From NCBI RefSeq assembly GCF_003626635.1, contig NZ_RAZT01000003.1:310001-374000 (forward strand): a stretch of DNA of 64,000 nucleotides. Direction: 5' to 3'. The notes under the pieces were generated by a model. The model ran no database searches and was not told the origin of the DNA. It saw only the letters and a list, made by a program, of their open reading frames with translations. Position numbers and translations under genes: made by a program. Within the stretch, counting starts at the first letter, position 1. The number at the start of each line of letters is the position of its first letter. This DNA is from Micromonospora musae. Its GTDB lineage: Bacteria > Actinomycetota > Actinomycetes > Mycobacteriales > Micromonosporaceae. This document shows, in pieces, positions 36,992 through 45,574 of this stretch.

Positions 36992-38290
36992 GTGCGTGAA
37001 GGGCTGCGCGGGCTGACCACCCGCGGGCGCTCGTTCCTGGCCGCTGCGGTCGCCGCGGCCGTCTCGGCGGGGATCCTCGGTGAGAAGGACCTGCTCCGGG
37101 TGGCCGTGCTGCTCGCCGTCCTGCCCCTGCTCGCCGCGGCCTACGTCGGGCGCAGCCGCTACAAGCTGGCCTGCAACCGGTCGCTGGACCCGCACCGGGT
37201 GCCGGTCGGGGCGAGCTCCCGGGTGGTGCTGCGGCTGCAGAACCTGTCCCGCCTGCCCACCGGCACCCTGCTGCTGGAGGACCGGCTGCCCTACGCACTG
37301 GGCAGCCGCCCCCGGGTGGTGCTGGAGCGACTCGGCGCGCACCAGGCGAGTTCGGTGGCGTACACGGTCCGGGCCGACGTCCGCGGCCGCTACGAGGTGG
37401 GCCCGCTGGTGGTGCGCCTGACCGACCCGTTCGGGCTCTGCGAGCTCAGCCGCGCCTTCCCCAGCATCGACCACCTGACGGTGATCCCGCAGGTCACGCC
37501 CCTGCCGTCGGTCCGGCTGCCCGGCGAGTACGCCGGAAGCGGCGACAGCCGCGCCCGCTCGGTGGCGGTGCACGGCGAGGACGACGCGGCGACCCGGGAG
37601 TACCGGATGGGCGACGACCTGCGCCGGGTGCACTGGAAGTCGACGGCGCGCACCGGCGAGCTGATGGTGCGCCGGGAGGAGCAACCCTGGGAGAGCCGGG
37701 CGACGGTGGTGCTGGACACCCGCGCGTACGGCCATCGCGGTGACGGTCCGACGGCGAGCTTCGAGTGGGCGGTCTCGGCGACCGCGAGCATCGCCGTGCA
37801 CCTGCGCCAGGCCGGCTACAAGCTGCGCCTGGTCACCGGGGCCGGCGCGGACGTGGACGCCACCGAGGGCGGCGGCGACGGCCTCCTCCTCGACCAGCTC
37901 GCCGAGGTACGTCTCGACCAGCGGACCGAGGTGACCGAGCTGGTGCAGCGGGTCCGCCAGCGGGCCGACGGCGGTCTGATCATCGGCGTCTTCGGCTCCC
38001 TGAGCACCGCCGAGGCGGAGCTGCTCGCCGGTCTCCGCGCCAACGGTGCGATCTGCGTCGGCTTCCTGGTCAACAGCTCCACCTGGTTGAACCTGCCCGA
38101 GAAGGCCCGGGCCGAGGCGGAGCAGACGCACGCGGCCGCCGCGCTGTCGCTGCTGCGCAGCGGTTGGCGGGTGATCGGCGTCGACCACGGCACCCGACTG
38201 CCGGCGATCTGGCCGCAGGCGGGCCGCGGCTCGCAGGGGTTCGCGCTGCGCGCGGTGCTGGCCGATACGGTGGCCGGCGGCGTGCGATGA
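36992..38290 (+). CDS. DUF58 domain protein
   Basis: A protein of 432 residues with two N-terminal membrane helices (about 15-55) and a beta-rich middle. The DUF58 motif EYRMGDDLRRVHWKSTARTG is followed by a VWA-like C-terminal half (VVLDTRAYGHR). It is thought to work with the MoxR ATPase encoded 1 bp upstream. The start GTG lies at 36992. The order moxR-DUF58-transglutaminase is common in actinobacteria; its product is not well characterised. Confidence 0.9.
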   Translation: MREGLRGLTTRGRSFLAAAVAAAVSAGILGEKDLLRVAVLLAVLPLLAAAYVGRSRYKLACNRSLDPHRVPVGASSRVVLRLQNLSRLPTGTLLLEDRLPYALGSRPRVVLERLGAHQASSVAYTVRADVRGRYEVGPLVVRLTDPFGLCELSRAFPSIDHLTVIPQVTPLPSVRLPGEYAGSGDSRARSVAVHGEDDAATREYRMGDDLRRVHWKSTARTGELMVRREEQPWESRATVVLDTRAYGHRGDGPTASFEWAVSATASIAVHLRQAGYKLRLVTGAGADVDATEGGGDGLLLDQLAEVRLDQRTEVTELVQRVRQRADGGLIIGVFGSLSTAEAELLAGLRANGAICVGFLVNSSTWLNLPEKARAEAEQTHAAAALSLLRSGWRVIGVDHGTRLPAIWPQAGRGSQGFALRAVLADTVAGGVR

Positions 38291-38367
38291 GCGGAGCCGG
38301 CGCGCGAACCGACCGGTTCGACGCGGTCGAGCCGCCCGCCGCCCGGTACGACGAAGCAGCGGCATGA
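38287..38367 (+). CDS. Possible 26-residue ORF between DUF58 and transglutaminase genes
   Basis: The frame starts at an ATGA overlap with the DUF58 stop and encodes MSGAGARTDRFDAVEPPAAR and six more residues. It ends 16 bp before the ATG of the transglutaminase gene, within reach of ribosome re-initiation. It has no recognisable domain. It may be a translated coupler or simply the remains of one of its neighbours. Confidence 0.3.
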   Translation: MSGAGARTDRFDAVEPPAARYDEAAA

Positions 38368-38383
38368 GGGGAGGGACCGGGTC

Positions 38384-40873
38384 ATGACCCGCCATCGGAA
38401 TCTCGGCCTGGTGGCCGCCGGTGCGACGCTGCTCGCCGCGGCGCCGCTGTCGGCCATCTTCGAACGCTGGACCTGGCTGATCGAGTCGGCCATCGCGGTC
38501 GGCGTGGTCGCCGGGGCGGCCGCGCTGACCCGGGCGCTGCGGGCCCCCCTCTGGGGTCAGGTGCTCGGCATGCTGGCGGGGCTCACCCTGGCGCTCACCT
38601 GGCTCTTCCCCGCCGGGAGCGAGATTCTCGCGGTGCTGCCCACCCCGGCCACCTTCGCGCACTTCAGCGAGCTGCTGGGCGGCTCGGTGCAGGACATGCG
38701 CTCCTACGGCGTGGAGGTGCCCGACACCCCGCCGCTGCTGTTCATCACGGTGCTCGGCGTGGGAGCGGTGGCCGTCGTGGTCGACCTGCTCACCGTCGGG
38801 TTGCGCCGCCCGGCCCTGGCGGGCCTGCCGATGCTCGCCATCTACTCGGTCCCCGTCGCCGTCTACGTCGACAACGTGCCGCCGGTCCCGTTCGTGGTCG
38901 GCGCCGTCGGCTACCTCTGGCTGCTGGGCGCGGACAACGTCGACCGGGTACGCCGCTTCGGCCGCCGGTTCAGCGGGGACGGCCGGGACATCGACGTCTG
39001 GGAGGCTTCTCCGCTGGCCGCCGCCGGCCGGCGGCTCGCGGTGCTCGGCGTGGCGGTGGCGGTCCTCCTGCCGCTGGTCCCCGTGCCGGGGATGAACGGC
39101 AGCCTGCTCGACTCCCTCAGCTCCGGCAACGGGAGCGGCAACGGCACCGGCCGGCCCGGCCAGGGCGGCGCTCCCGGAAAGATCAACCTGTTCGCCGCGC
39201 TCAGCGGCCAGCTGAACCAGTCCGAGGTCGCCGACCTGATCAAGGTCACCACCAACGAAGCGAGCCCGTTCTACCTGCGCTTCGGGGTGGCCGACGAGCT
39301 GAAGTCGAGCGGCTTCGAGGTGACCAACCCCTCCGGCCGGCCGGTCACCCGCGACCTGCCCGACCCGACCGTCCCCGAGCGCCGCGGCGTCGAGCAGCGC
39401 CAGTACCAGGCCACCGTCGAGGTCAGCCGCGACCTGGACATCCCGCTGCTGCCGGTCTACTCCGAACCGGTCCGCACGGAGGACCTGAACTCGAGCTGGC
39501 TCTACGACGACGACCGGCAGATCGTCTTCTCCAACCGGGAGAACTCGCGCGGCAAGCGCTACTCCTTCGAGTACGTCCGGTCGACGTACAGCCCGGCGGC
39601 GCTGCGCACCGCCCGGAAGCTGCCCGCCGACCACCCCCTGGTGCGACGGCAGCAGACCAAGACGCCGCCGGTGCCGCAGGTGACGGAGCTGGTGGACCGA
39701 CTCGTCCAGGGCAAGGTGACCGAGTACGACAAGGTCCGGGCGATCTACGACTACTTCTCCTCCGACAACGGCTTCAGCTACCAGCTGCGCACCGAGGGCG
39801 GCACCAGCGGCGAGGACATCGTCGACTTCCTCACCAACAAGGTCGGCTTCTGTCAGCAGTACGCGGCCGCGATGGGGTGGCTGGTCCGGGCGGCCGGTAT
39901 CCCGGCCCGGGTCGCGTTCGGCTTCACCAGCGGCAGCAACCGCAACGGCAACACCTACACCCTCACCAACCGCAACCTGCACGCCTGGACCGAGGTCTAC
40001 TTCGACGGGATCGGCTGGGTACCGTTCGACGCCACCCCGGCGTACGGCGTGCCCGGCTCCACCCGGTCGGCCTGGGCCCCGGACACGGACGCGCCGGATC
40101 CCCTCCCCGATCAGCCGGGCGCGCCGAACACCGGCACGGATCCGGAGGAGTCCCCCGGCGCGGTGGGCTCGGAGCGGGAGGACCGGGACACCGACACGGG
40201 CCTCTCCCTCGGCGCGGAGACCCCCACCGAGCAGGCCCCCGTCTGGCCCTGGTGGGCCGCCGGTTCGCTGCTGCTCCTGCTGGTGCTCGCGCTGCCGGCA
40301 CTGCGTCGGGTCTCCCTGCGCCGCCGTCGCGGCGGCCGGACGCCGGTGGCGGTCGCCGCCACCGACCCGGACGTGGGCGTCGGCGTCGGCCCGGCGGCCG
40401 GCCAGCGGATGGTGGTGGTCGGCGCGGACGCCGACCGGGCGCGGGCCGACGCGCACGCGGCCTGGGACGAGCTGCTCGACACGCTTGTCGACTACCGGGT
40501 GCCGGTGGACCGGACGGAGACGCCGCGGGCGACCGCCGACCGGCTCATCGGGGGCGTACTCAGCGGTCACGCCGACTCCGCCGACGCGATGCGGTTGCTC
40601 GGCCGGGCCGAGGAGCGGGCCCGGTACGCACGGAACCCGCTCACCGGTGATCCGTTGGTGCCGGCGCTGCGCGCGGTCCGCGCCACCCTCGCCGCGGCCG
40701 CCGACCGGCGTACCCGGTTGCTCGCGGCGGTGCTACCGCCCTCGGTGCTGCAGCGCTGGCGGCTCGCCGTGGCGGACACCTCGGGCCGGATGGTCGCCAT
40801 GACCGGCCAGGCCCGGCACCGCCTGCTGCGGTGGAGCCCGCGCCGCCTGCTCGCCGACCGCGCGGCTCGCTGA
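38384..40873 (+). CDS. DUF3488 / transglutaminase-like membrane protein (TgpA type)
   Basis: A protein of 829 residues. About six membrane helices (1-240, DUF3488) are followed by an outside transglutaminase-like domain. Its catalytic Cys is in NKVGFCQQYAAAMGWLVRAA, the His in TNRNLHAWTEVYFDG and the Asp in WVPFDATPAYG. One more helix (~620, WPWWAAGSLLLLLVLALPAL) and a cytoplasmic C-terminal region (DUF4129-like) follow. It is the third gene of the MoxR-DUF58 operon. The ATG has GGAGGGA upstream. A strong hairpin and a G-rich minisatellite follow the stop. Confidence 0.92.
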   Translation: MTRHRNLGLVAAGATLLAAAPLSAIFERWTWLIESAIAVGVVAGAAALTRALRAPLWGQVLGMLAGLTLALTWLFPAGSEILAVLPTPATFAHFSELLGGSVQDMRSYGVEVPDTPPLLFITVLGVGAVAVVVDLLTVGLRRPALAGLPMLAIYSVPVAVYVDNVPPVPFVVGAVGYLWLLGADNVDRVRRFGRRFSGDGRDIDVWEASPLAAAGRRLAVLGVAVAVLLPLVPVPGMNGSLLDSLSSGNGSGNGTGRPGQGGAPGKINLFAALSGQLNQSEVADLIKVTTNEASPFYLRFGVADELKSSGFEVTNPSGRPVTRDLPDPTVPERRGVEQRQYQATVEVSRDLDIPLLPVYSEPVRTEDLNSSWLYDDDRQIVFSNRENSRGKRYSFEYVRSTYSPAALRTARKLPADHPLVRRQQTKTPPVPQVTELVDRLVQGKVTEYDKVRAIYDYFSSDNGFSYQLRTEGGTSGEDIVDFLTNKVGFCQQYAAAMGWLVRAAGIPARVAFGFTSGSNRNGNTYTLTNRNLHAWTEVYFDGIGWVPFDATPAYGVPGSTRSAWAPDTDAPDPLPDQPGAPNTGTDPEESPGAVGSEREDRDTDTGLSLGAETPTEQAPVWPWWAAGSLLLLLVLALPALRRVSLRRRRGGRTPVAVAATDPDVGVGVGPAAGQRMVVVGADADRARADAHAAWDELLDTLVDYRVPVDRTETPRATADRLIGGVLSGHADSADAMRLLGRAEERARYARNPLTGDPLVPALRAVRATLAAAADRRTRLLAAVLPPSVLQRWRLAVADTSGRMVAMTGQARHRLLRWSPRRLLADRAAR

Positions 40874-40895
40874 CCGGCCCCGGGGCACGAGAGCG

Positions 40896-40928
40896 CCCGC
40901 ACGCCCGGCCACCGGCCGGGCGTGCGGG
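40896..40928 (+). terminator. Strong hairpin after the transglutaminase operon
   Basis: Perfect 15-bp arms CCCGCACGCCCGGCC (40896-40910) and GGCCGGGCGTGCGGG (40914-40928) with a 3-nt loop ACC, 22 bp after the stop codon. The second arm is also the beginning of the minisatellite unit. Confidence 0.75.
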
Positions 40929-41228
40929 GGTCGGAGGCCGAGGGCCGGCGACCGGGCGTGCGGGGGCCGGGGGCCGGCGACCGGGCGTGCGGGGGTCGGA
41001 GGCCGGGGGCCGGCGACCGGGCGTGCGGGGGTCGGAGGCCGGGGGCCGGGGGCCGGCGACCGGGCGTGCGGGGGTCGGAGGCCGGGGGCCGGGGGCCGGG
41101 GGCCGGCGACCGGGCGTGCGGGGGTCGGAGGCCGGGGGCCGGGGGCCGGCGACCGGGCGTGCGGGGGTCGGAGGCCGGGGGCCGGCGACCGGGCGTGCGG
41201 GGGTCGGAGGCCGGGGGCCGGCGACCGG
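40920..41228. repeat. G-rich minisatellite with 7-bp length steps
   Basis: Eight units begin with GCGTGCGGGGG and end with CGGCGACCGG. Their lengths are 36, 29, 36, 43, 50, 43, 36 and 36 bp. The lengths change by exactly 7 bp, the length of GGGGGCC, which is present once to three times per unit (a shorter second unit lacks TCGGAGGCC-type sequence). Runs of five G on the plus strand could form G-quadruplexes. The sequence contains the 3' arm of the upstream terminator in every unit. Confidence 0.9.
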
Positions 41229-41300
41229 GCGCCGACCGGCGATCGGGCGCCGGCCGGCGATCGGGCGCCGGCCGGTAATCGGGCGCCGGCCGGTAATCGG
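41229..41300. repeat. 18-bp tandem repeat (GGGCGCCGGCCGGTAATC type)
   Basis: Four tandem copies of an 18-bp unit, GCGCCGGCCGGYRATCGG, following the minisatellite without a gap. The later two copies carry GGTAATC instead of GGCGATC. Confidence 0.8.
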
Positions 41301-41309
41301 GCGCGCCGC

Positions 41310-41386
41310 TTGATCCACACGAGTTCCATGAGGTCGGGCTGTCCGGGCCGCGGGACACCGCGACTTACCTGAAGGCGAGTCGATCA
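41310..41386. repeat. TTGATC...GATCA palindromic repeat, copy 2
   Basis: It starts TTGATCCACACGAG and ends GGCGAGTCGATCA. The order TTGATCCAC-CGA-TCCATGA-GTCGGG...CGACTT-TGAAG-CGAGT-GATCA is shared with 32142-32219. The arms are more diverged than in copy 1, so it looks like an older copy of the same family. Confidence 0.65.
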
Positions 41387-41697
41387 CCGTTTCGGCGCGA
41401 CGGCCACCGCCGGCCCGGCCGAGGAAGAGGCCCGAACGGAAGACGAGGATCCCGGCGGCCTGGCCCGGCGTACGGCCAACGGCCCGGCCCGGCCCGGCCC
41501 GGCAGACAAGGCAGCGGACCAGCGGACGGCGAGCGGCCCGGCCCGGCAGACGGCCAGAGGTGAAGGCCCCGGCACAGCCGAAGGACGAGCATCCGGCCGG
41601 CCGAGGAAGGACATTCCGGGCGCGGCGGACGGCGAGCAGTCCGCCCGGCCGGAAGAGGAGAGTTCCGGCCGGGCGGGCGGTGTGGGTCAGCGGCGGG

Positions 41698-42093
41698 TCA
41701 GCGGTGCCCCTCCGGGCGCTGACGCCACCGGTCCTCCATCCGGTCGAGGAACGAGGAACGGCGACCGGAGCGCCCGCGAGTGCGGCGCCGACTGGTCGTC
41801 CCACCCACCACGTGGAGGTCGGGTGACTGCGCTCGACGGTGCGACTGCACCGCGTACGCAGCCGAGGCCAACATGACGACGAAACCCGCCACAGCCAGCG
41901 GCGGAGTCTTGATCACCGCGCCATAGACCAGTAGGGCCAGCCCAGCGATGATGACGCCGGCAGCGACGAGCAGGCGACGCCGCGTGTGGAAACGCGGATC
42001 GCTGGCGCGCACGGCCGAGGCGAATTTGGGGTCCTCGGCAAGCGACCGCTCGATCTGCTCGAACAGCCGCTGCTCGTGCTCCGAGAGCGGCAC
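41698..42093 (-). CDS. DUF3040 membrane protein
   Basis: A protein of 131 residues: LSEHEQRLFEQIERSLAEDP at the N-terminus (the DUF3040 signature), then two membrane helices (LLVAAGVIIAGLALLVYGAV and PPLAVAGFVVMLASAAYAV), then a basic Arg-rich tail. The family is actinobacterial, of unknown function, and is often found between dinB and mraZ. The GTG start has GGAGGAG upstream. Confidence 0.9.
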   Translation of the reverse strand: MPLSEHEQRLFEQIERSLAEDPKFASAVRASDPRFHTRRRLLVAAGVIIAGLALLVYGAVIKTPPLAVAGFVVMLASAAYAVQSHRRAQSPDLHVVGGTTSRRRTRGRSGRRSSFLDRMEDRWRQRPEGHR

Positions 42094-42208
42094 GGCACTC
42101 CTCCCCGGTCACGTTGGTCGGCCCGTTCGGACCGACAGACCGTGGCAGCCAACCGGCTGCTTACCCGCAAGTCTACGAGGGGGGTCGCGCGTCGGAAAGC
42201 GGGACGAC

Positions 42209-43468
42209 CTATGGCCGGGTCGGATTTTCGTTCCGGCGGGGATCACGGCTGCCGAGCAGACTGGCCGGACCTATGACGGACCGCCCGAATCGGGCAGCGG
42301 CGGCGTCCGCGGCGGCCTCCGCTTCGCGCCAGCCGCGCTCGGGAGCGCCGAGCGCGAGCTGCCGGGGTGTCTCCTGCGCCGCGGCGAGCCCTTCGGCCCG
42401 TACGCCGACGAGCCTGACCGGCTCGGTTGGGGCGAGCGCGGTCCAGAGCGCCCAGACCGTGTCGAACATCTCTCGGGCCGTGTCGGTGGCGACCGGCAGG
42501 GTGCGGGAGCGGGTGACCGTGCGGAAGTCGGCCAGCCGCACCTTGAGCGAGATCGTCCGACCGACCTGATCCGCCCGGCGCAGCCGGCCGCCCACCTTGT
42601 CGGCGAGCGCGAGCAGCGCCCGGCGGATCTCCAGCGGGTCGGTCACGTCGACGTCGAAGGTGACCTCCGCCCCGATCGACTTCTCCACGTGCTCGGGGCT
42701 CACCGCACGTGGGTCACGCCCGTGCGCCAGGGCGTGCAGGTGAGCGGCGGACGCCTCCCCGAGGGCCTTGCGCAGCATTCCGTAGGGCGCCTCGGCCAGG
42801 TCGCCGATGGTGGCCAGGCCGAGCCGACGCAACGCCTGCGCGGAGCGCTCACCCACCCCCCAGAGCGCGTCGACCGGCAGCGGGTGGAGGAATTCGAGCA
42901 CCCGCGTCGCCGGTACGACGAGCACGCCGTCGGGCTTGGCCCGGGTCGAGCCGAGCTTCGCCACGAACTTGCTCGGCGCCACCCCGACGGAGCAGGTCAG
43001 CCCCAGCTCCCCCGACACCCGCTCCCGGATGCCACGGGCGATCTCGGCCGGTGAACCGAAGAGCCGGCGGGCACCGGACACGTCGAGGAACGCCTCGTCG
43101 AGGGAGAGCGGCTCGACCAGTGGGGTGACGTCCCGGAAGATCTGCATCACCGCCCGGGAGGCCTCGGTGTAGGCGGTGAAGTCCGGCGGGAGGTAGACCG
43201 CGTGCGGGCAGAGCGCCCGGGCCCGCATCATCGGCATGGCGCTGCGCACGCCGTAGGGGCGGGCCTCGTAGCTGGCCGAGCTGACCACGCCGCGCGGGCC
43301 GAGGCCGCCGACCACCACCGGCCGGCCCCGCAGCTCGGGGCGGCGGCGCACCTCGACCGAGGCGAAGAAGGCGTCCATGTCGACGTGCAGGATCAGGCTG
43401 CCGGAGTCGTCGGCGTCCGGACCGAAGCGCGGATCACCGCCCCGTGGCAACGACTGGCTGCGGCCCAT
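42209..43468 (-). CDS. dinB: DNA polymerase IV (DinB, Y family)
   Basis: A protein of 419 residues. LHVDMDAFFASVEV holds the first catalytic Asp and SLDEAFLDVSGARRLFG the second acidic pair. The steric region is VVVGGLGPRGVVSSASYEAR, and the helix-hairpin-helix is LPVDALWGVGERSAQALRRLG. A little finger domain and a candidate clamp motif RQLALG follow. All catalytic residues are present, so it should be an active translesion polymerase, unlike ImuB in this window. The ATG is preceded by TAACCT at 6 nt, suggesting a leaderless mRNA; no SOS box was seen here. Confidence 0.95.
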   Translation of the reverse strand: MGRSQSLPRGGDPRFGPDADDSGSLILHVDMDAFFASVEVRRRPELRGRPVVVGGLGPRGVVSSASYEARPYGVRSAMPMMRARALCPHAVYLPPDFTAYTEASRAVMQIFRDVTPLVEPLSLDEAFLDVSGARRLFGSPAEIARGIRERVSGELGLTCSVGVAPSKFVAKLGSTRAKPDGVLVVPATRVLEFLHPLPVDALWGVGERSAQALRRLGLATIGDLAEAPYGMLRKALGEASAAHLHALAHGRDPRAVSPEHVEKSIGAEVTFDVDVTDPLEIRRALLALADKVGGRLRRADQVGRTISLKVRLADFRTVTRSRTLPVATDTAREMFDTVWALWTALAPTEPVRLVGVRAEGLAAAQETPRQLALGAPERGWREAEAAADAAAARFGRSVIGPASLLGSRDPRRNENPTRP

Positions 43469-43474
43469 GTGCGC

Positions 43475-43480
43475 AGGTTA
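43475..43480 (-). promoter_or_regulatory. -10 box of leaderless dinB promoter
   Basis: TAACCT on the minus strand followed by 6 nt and the dinB ATG. It has the same hexamer as the murT box. Confidence 0.5.
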
Positions 43481-43504
43481 ACCGGGGGGTACGACGCGAC
43501 CCGG

Positions 43505-44716
43505 TCAGCCCCGCACCACCAGCAGCGGGATGGTCATCTCGGCCGCGGTGTCCGACCCGTGGTACGCCACCAGCCGGGACGCGAGCGGGCTCTCCGAACG
43601 GGTGGCCAGCACGGCGTACGTGTCGTTGCAGATCACCACGACGTCGCCGATGCGGGCCAGGTGCTCGGCCGGAACCGGCCCGAACCAGCCGGCCGCGACC
43701 GCCTCGTCGCGGGTACGCACCCGGGCCGCGTCACCGAGCACCGCCGACCAGGCGGCCACCACGTCGTCGACCGCACCGGGCGCGACGTGCAGGTAACGCA
43801 CCCGGGCCTCACCGGCGACGACCTGGATGCCGGCGCGCAGCCGGGGATCGGTGTCCAGGTCGAACCGGTGCCCCATGGGCACGTCGAGCTGGCCGTGGTC
43901 GGCGGTGACCAGCAGCGCGGCGTCCGCCGGCAGGCCGTCGACCAGCCGGGTGACCAGGGCGTCCACCTCCGTCGCGGCGACCCGCCAGGGCGGTGAGTCG
44001 ACCCCGCTGAGATGACCGTGCCGGTCCAGGTCGGGGTGGTAGCCGGAGACCAGGGTCGGACCGGTCCCGGCGGTCAGCGCGGTCAGCATGGTCCGGGCGA
44101 GCGCGTCGACGCCGGTCGCACCGCGGAAGTCCCCGCCGCGGTTGGCGGCCACCGTCAGCCCGCTGCCGCCGAACTCGGGACGACTCACCGCGGTGACGGC
44201 GACACCGGCCGCGCGGGCCCGCTCCAACTGGGTCGGGACGGGTTGCCAGCGCAGCGGGTCCGGGTCGGCGGCCCACTCGATGTGGCTGAGCACCCGCTCC
44301 GTACCGGGCACCCGGACGGTGAAGCCGAGCACGCCGTGCGCCCCGGGCGCCACGCCGGTACCCAAGGTCACCAGGCTGGTGGGGGTGGTCGACGGGAAGC
44401 CGGAGGTGAGCGGCCGACCGGCCGTCGCGGCGAGTCCGGCCAGCGTCGGGGCGTACCGGGCGGCGGTGGGGATCTGGTACCAGCCGAGCCCGTCGACGAG
44501 GAGCACGGCGACCCGGCGCACCCCGGCCAGCTGTGCGGAGAGGCCCAGCCGGTCGGTGGCCCCCGGCACCCCGAGCACGGCGAGCGTGCTGGGGAGCACG
44601 TCGGCGAGGCTGCCGTCGCCGTAGCGCGGGGCGACCGGGGAGAGCGGCTCGGAAGCCGCCGGAGGCAGGTCGGGGTCCGGCGGGCCGGACGCGCCCGACG
44701 TGGCCGGGCCGGTCAT
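43505..44716 (-). CDS. Nucleotide pyrophosphatase / alkaline-phosphatase superfamily phosphodiesterase
   Basis: A protein of 403 residues. It contains AVLLVDGLGWYQI (metal site), the Thr nucleophile in FPSTTPTSLVTLGTG, SGYHPDLDRHGHL, LVTADHGQLDVP and YHGSDTAAEMTIPLLV, the metal ligands of the type I phosphodiesterase/nucleotide pyrophosphatase family. There is no signal peptide, so it is probably cytoplasmic. The substrate is unknown. Its ATG overlaps the methyltransferase stop as ATGA. Confidence 0.87.
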   Translation of the reverse strand: MTGPATSGASGPPDPDLPPAASEPLSPVAPRYGDGSLADVLPSTLAVLGVPGATDRLGLSAQLAGVRRVAVLLVDGLGWYQIPTAARYAPTLAGLAATAGRPLTSGFPSTTPTSLVTLGTGVAPGAHGVLGFTVRVPGTERVLSHIEWAADPDPLRWQPVPTQLERARAAGVAVTAVSRPEFGGSGLTVAANRGGDFRGATGVDALARTMLTALTAGTGPTLVSGYHPDLDRHGHLSGVDSPPWRVAATEVDALVTRLVDGLPADAALLVTADHGQLDVPMGHRFDLDTDPRLRAGIQVVAGEARVRYLHVAPGAVDDVVAAWSAVLGDAARVRTRDEAVAAGWFGPVPAEHLARIGDVVVICNDTYAVLATRSESPLASRLVAYHGSDTAAEMTIPLLVVRG

Positions 44717-45462
44717 GCCGGCCGGCGGGCGAACAGGTGCAGCTGCGCGGCGAGATCCCGGTACGGCGGCCGGCCGGCCAGCGCCCGCTCCAGCTCGACC
44801 AGGGCACCCGGTTGACCGTCGGCCACCGCCGCCGGCAGCAGGTCGGCGAGGACGCGTACGCCGTGGATCTCCTCGACCACGAGCCCGGCGGCGCGCAGCA
44901 GAGCCGAGGCGCCGTCGACGTCGTACCGCCGCCGCAGGGTGTCCCGGGCCCCGGCGGTGCCGGCGGGATCCGTGGCCAGGGTGTCCGCGACGTCCAGGTG
45001 ACCGTTCATCGCGCGGGCCAGCACCGCGGCGGCGCGACCGGCGACCAGTACGCTCGCCGCGCCGCCGGGCCGCAGCGCGGTGGCCAGCGCGGTCACCACC
45101 GACACCGGGTCGTCGACCACCTCGAGCACGGCGTGGCAGAGCACCAGGTCGACACCGGCCGGTTCGACGAGACCGGCGAGCGCGTCGCCGTCGCCCTGCA
45201 CGGCGCGTACCCGGTCGGCGACGCCCGCCTCGGCGGCCCGCCGGGTCAGCGCGGCGAGCGCGTCGGGGCTCGCGTCGACCACCGTGACGCGGTGCCCGGC
45301 CTGGGCGAGCGGGACGGCGAAACCGCCGGTGCCGCCGCCGACGTCGAGCACGGTCAGTTCGATGCCGCCCCGCCGCTCGAGTTCGGCACGGAGCACCGAC
45401 CAGATCACGGCGGTACGGGGGGTCAGCGGCGGCCCGGTGAACCGGCCTCGGGTCTGCTCCAC
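44713..45462 (-). CDS. SAM-dependent methyltransferase (SmtA/UbiE-like)
   Basis: A protein of 249 residues. SAM motif I is LTVLDVGGGTGGFAVPLA, followed by VTVVDASPDAL and LVLCHAVLEVVDDP. RRRYDVDGASALLRAAGL near the end is typical of SmtA/CmoM-like methyltransferases. The substrate is unknown. The GTG at 45462 (MEQTRGRFTGPPLTPR) is preferred over the start at 45543 because TAGGCT stands 7 nt before it. It is coupled to the phosphodiesterase gene by ATGA. Confidence 0.86.
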   Translation of the reverse strand: MEQTRGRFTGPPLTPRTAVIWSVLRAELERRGGIELTVLDVGGGTGGFAVPLAQAGHRVTVVDASPDALAALTRRAAEAGVADRVRAVQGDGDALAGLVEPAGVDLVLCHAVLEVVDDPVSVVTALATALRPGGAASVLVAGRAAAVLARAMNGHLDVADTLATDPAGTAGARDTLRRRYDVDGASALLRAAGLVVEEIHGVRVLADLLPAAVADGQPGALVELERALAGRPPYRDLAAQLHLFARRPA

Positions 45463-45469
45463 CCGGTCG

Positions 45470-45475
45470 AGCCTA
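45470..45475 (-). promoter_or_regulatory. -10 box of leaderless methyltransferase promoter
   Basis: TAGGCT on the minus strand, 7 nt before the GTG. Hexamer and first spacer bases (TAGGCTCGAC) equal those before the LON-domain gene at 761. Confidence 0.55.
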
Positions 45476-45552
45476 GTCAGGTTCCGGGGTGTCGGCCGGG
45501 GGCCCCTCACCAACGGATCCGTCGATGGGGCCCTCCGGCGCACCTCGTCCTT

Positions 45553-45574
45553 ACCTCCGCTCGGCGGCGGAGGT
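45553..45574 (-). terminator. Hairpin at the end of the 58-residue gene
   Basis: ACCTCCGC-TCGGCG-GCGGAGGT, perfect 8-bp arms, begins at the last base of the TGA stop codon of the small gene at 45574. Confidence 0.55.

Larger units (their letters stand above)
40874..41697. other. Gene-free region with terminator, minisatellites and a palindrome (824 bp)
   Basis: It contains, in order, a 15-bp-arm hairpin (40896-40928), a G-rich minisatellite (40920-41228), an 18-bp tandem repeat (41229-41300), a palindromic element (41310-41386) and about 300 bp of GGCCCGGCCCGG-like low-complexity DNA up to DUF3040. Long ORFs exist in several frames because the G-rich repeat lacks stops. None resembles a protein family. 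Confidence 0.75.

Noticed and set aside
40922..41358. Overlapping ORFs of 100-260 residues in the minisatellite
   Set aside because: The G-rich repeat has no stop codons in several frames; the products are PASDPRTPGRRP-like repeats and no ribosome site fits.
42209..43468. SOS box upstream of dinB
   Set aside because: No GAAC-N4-GTTC pattern is found near the dinB start; a simple leaderless promoter explains the region.
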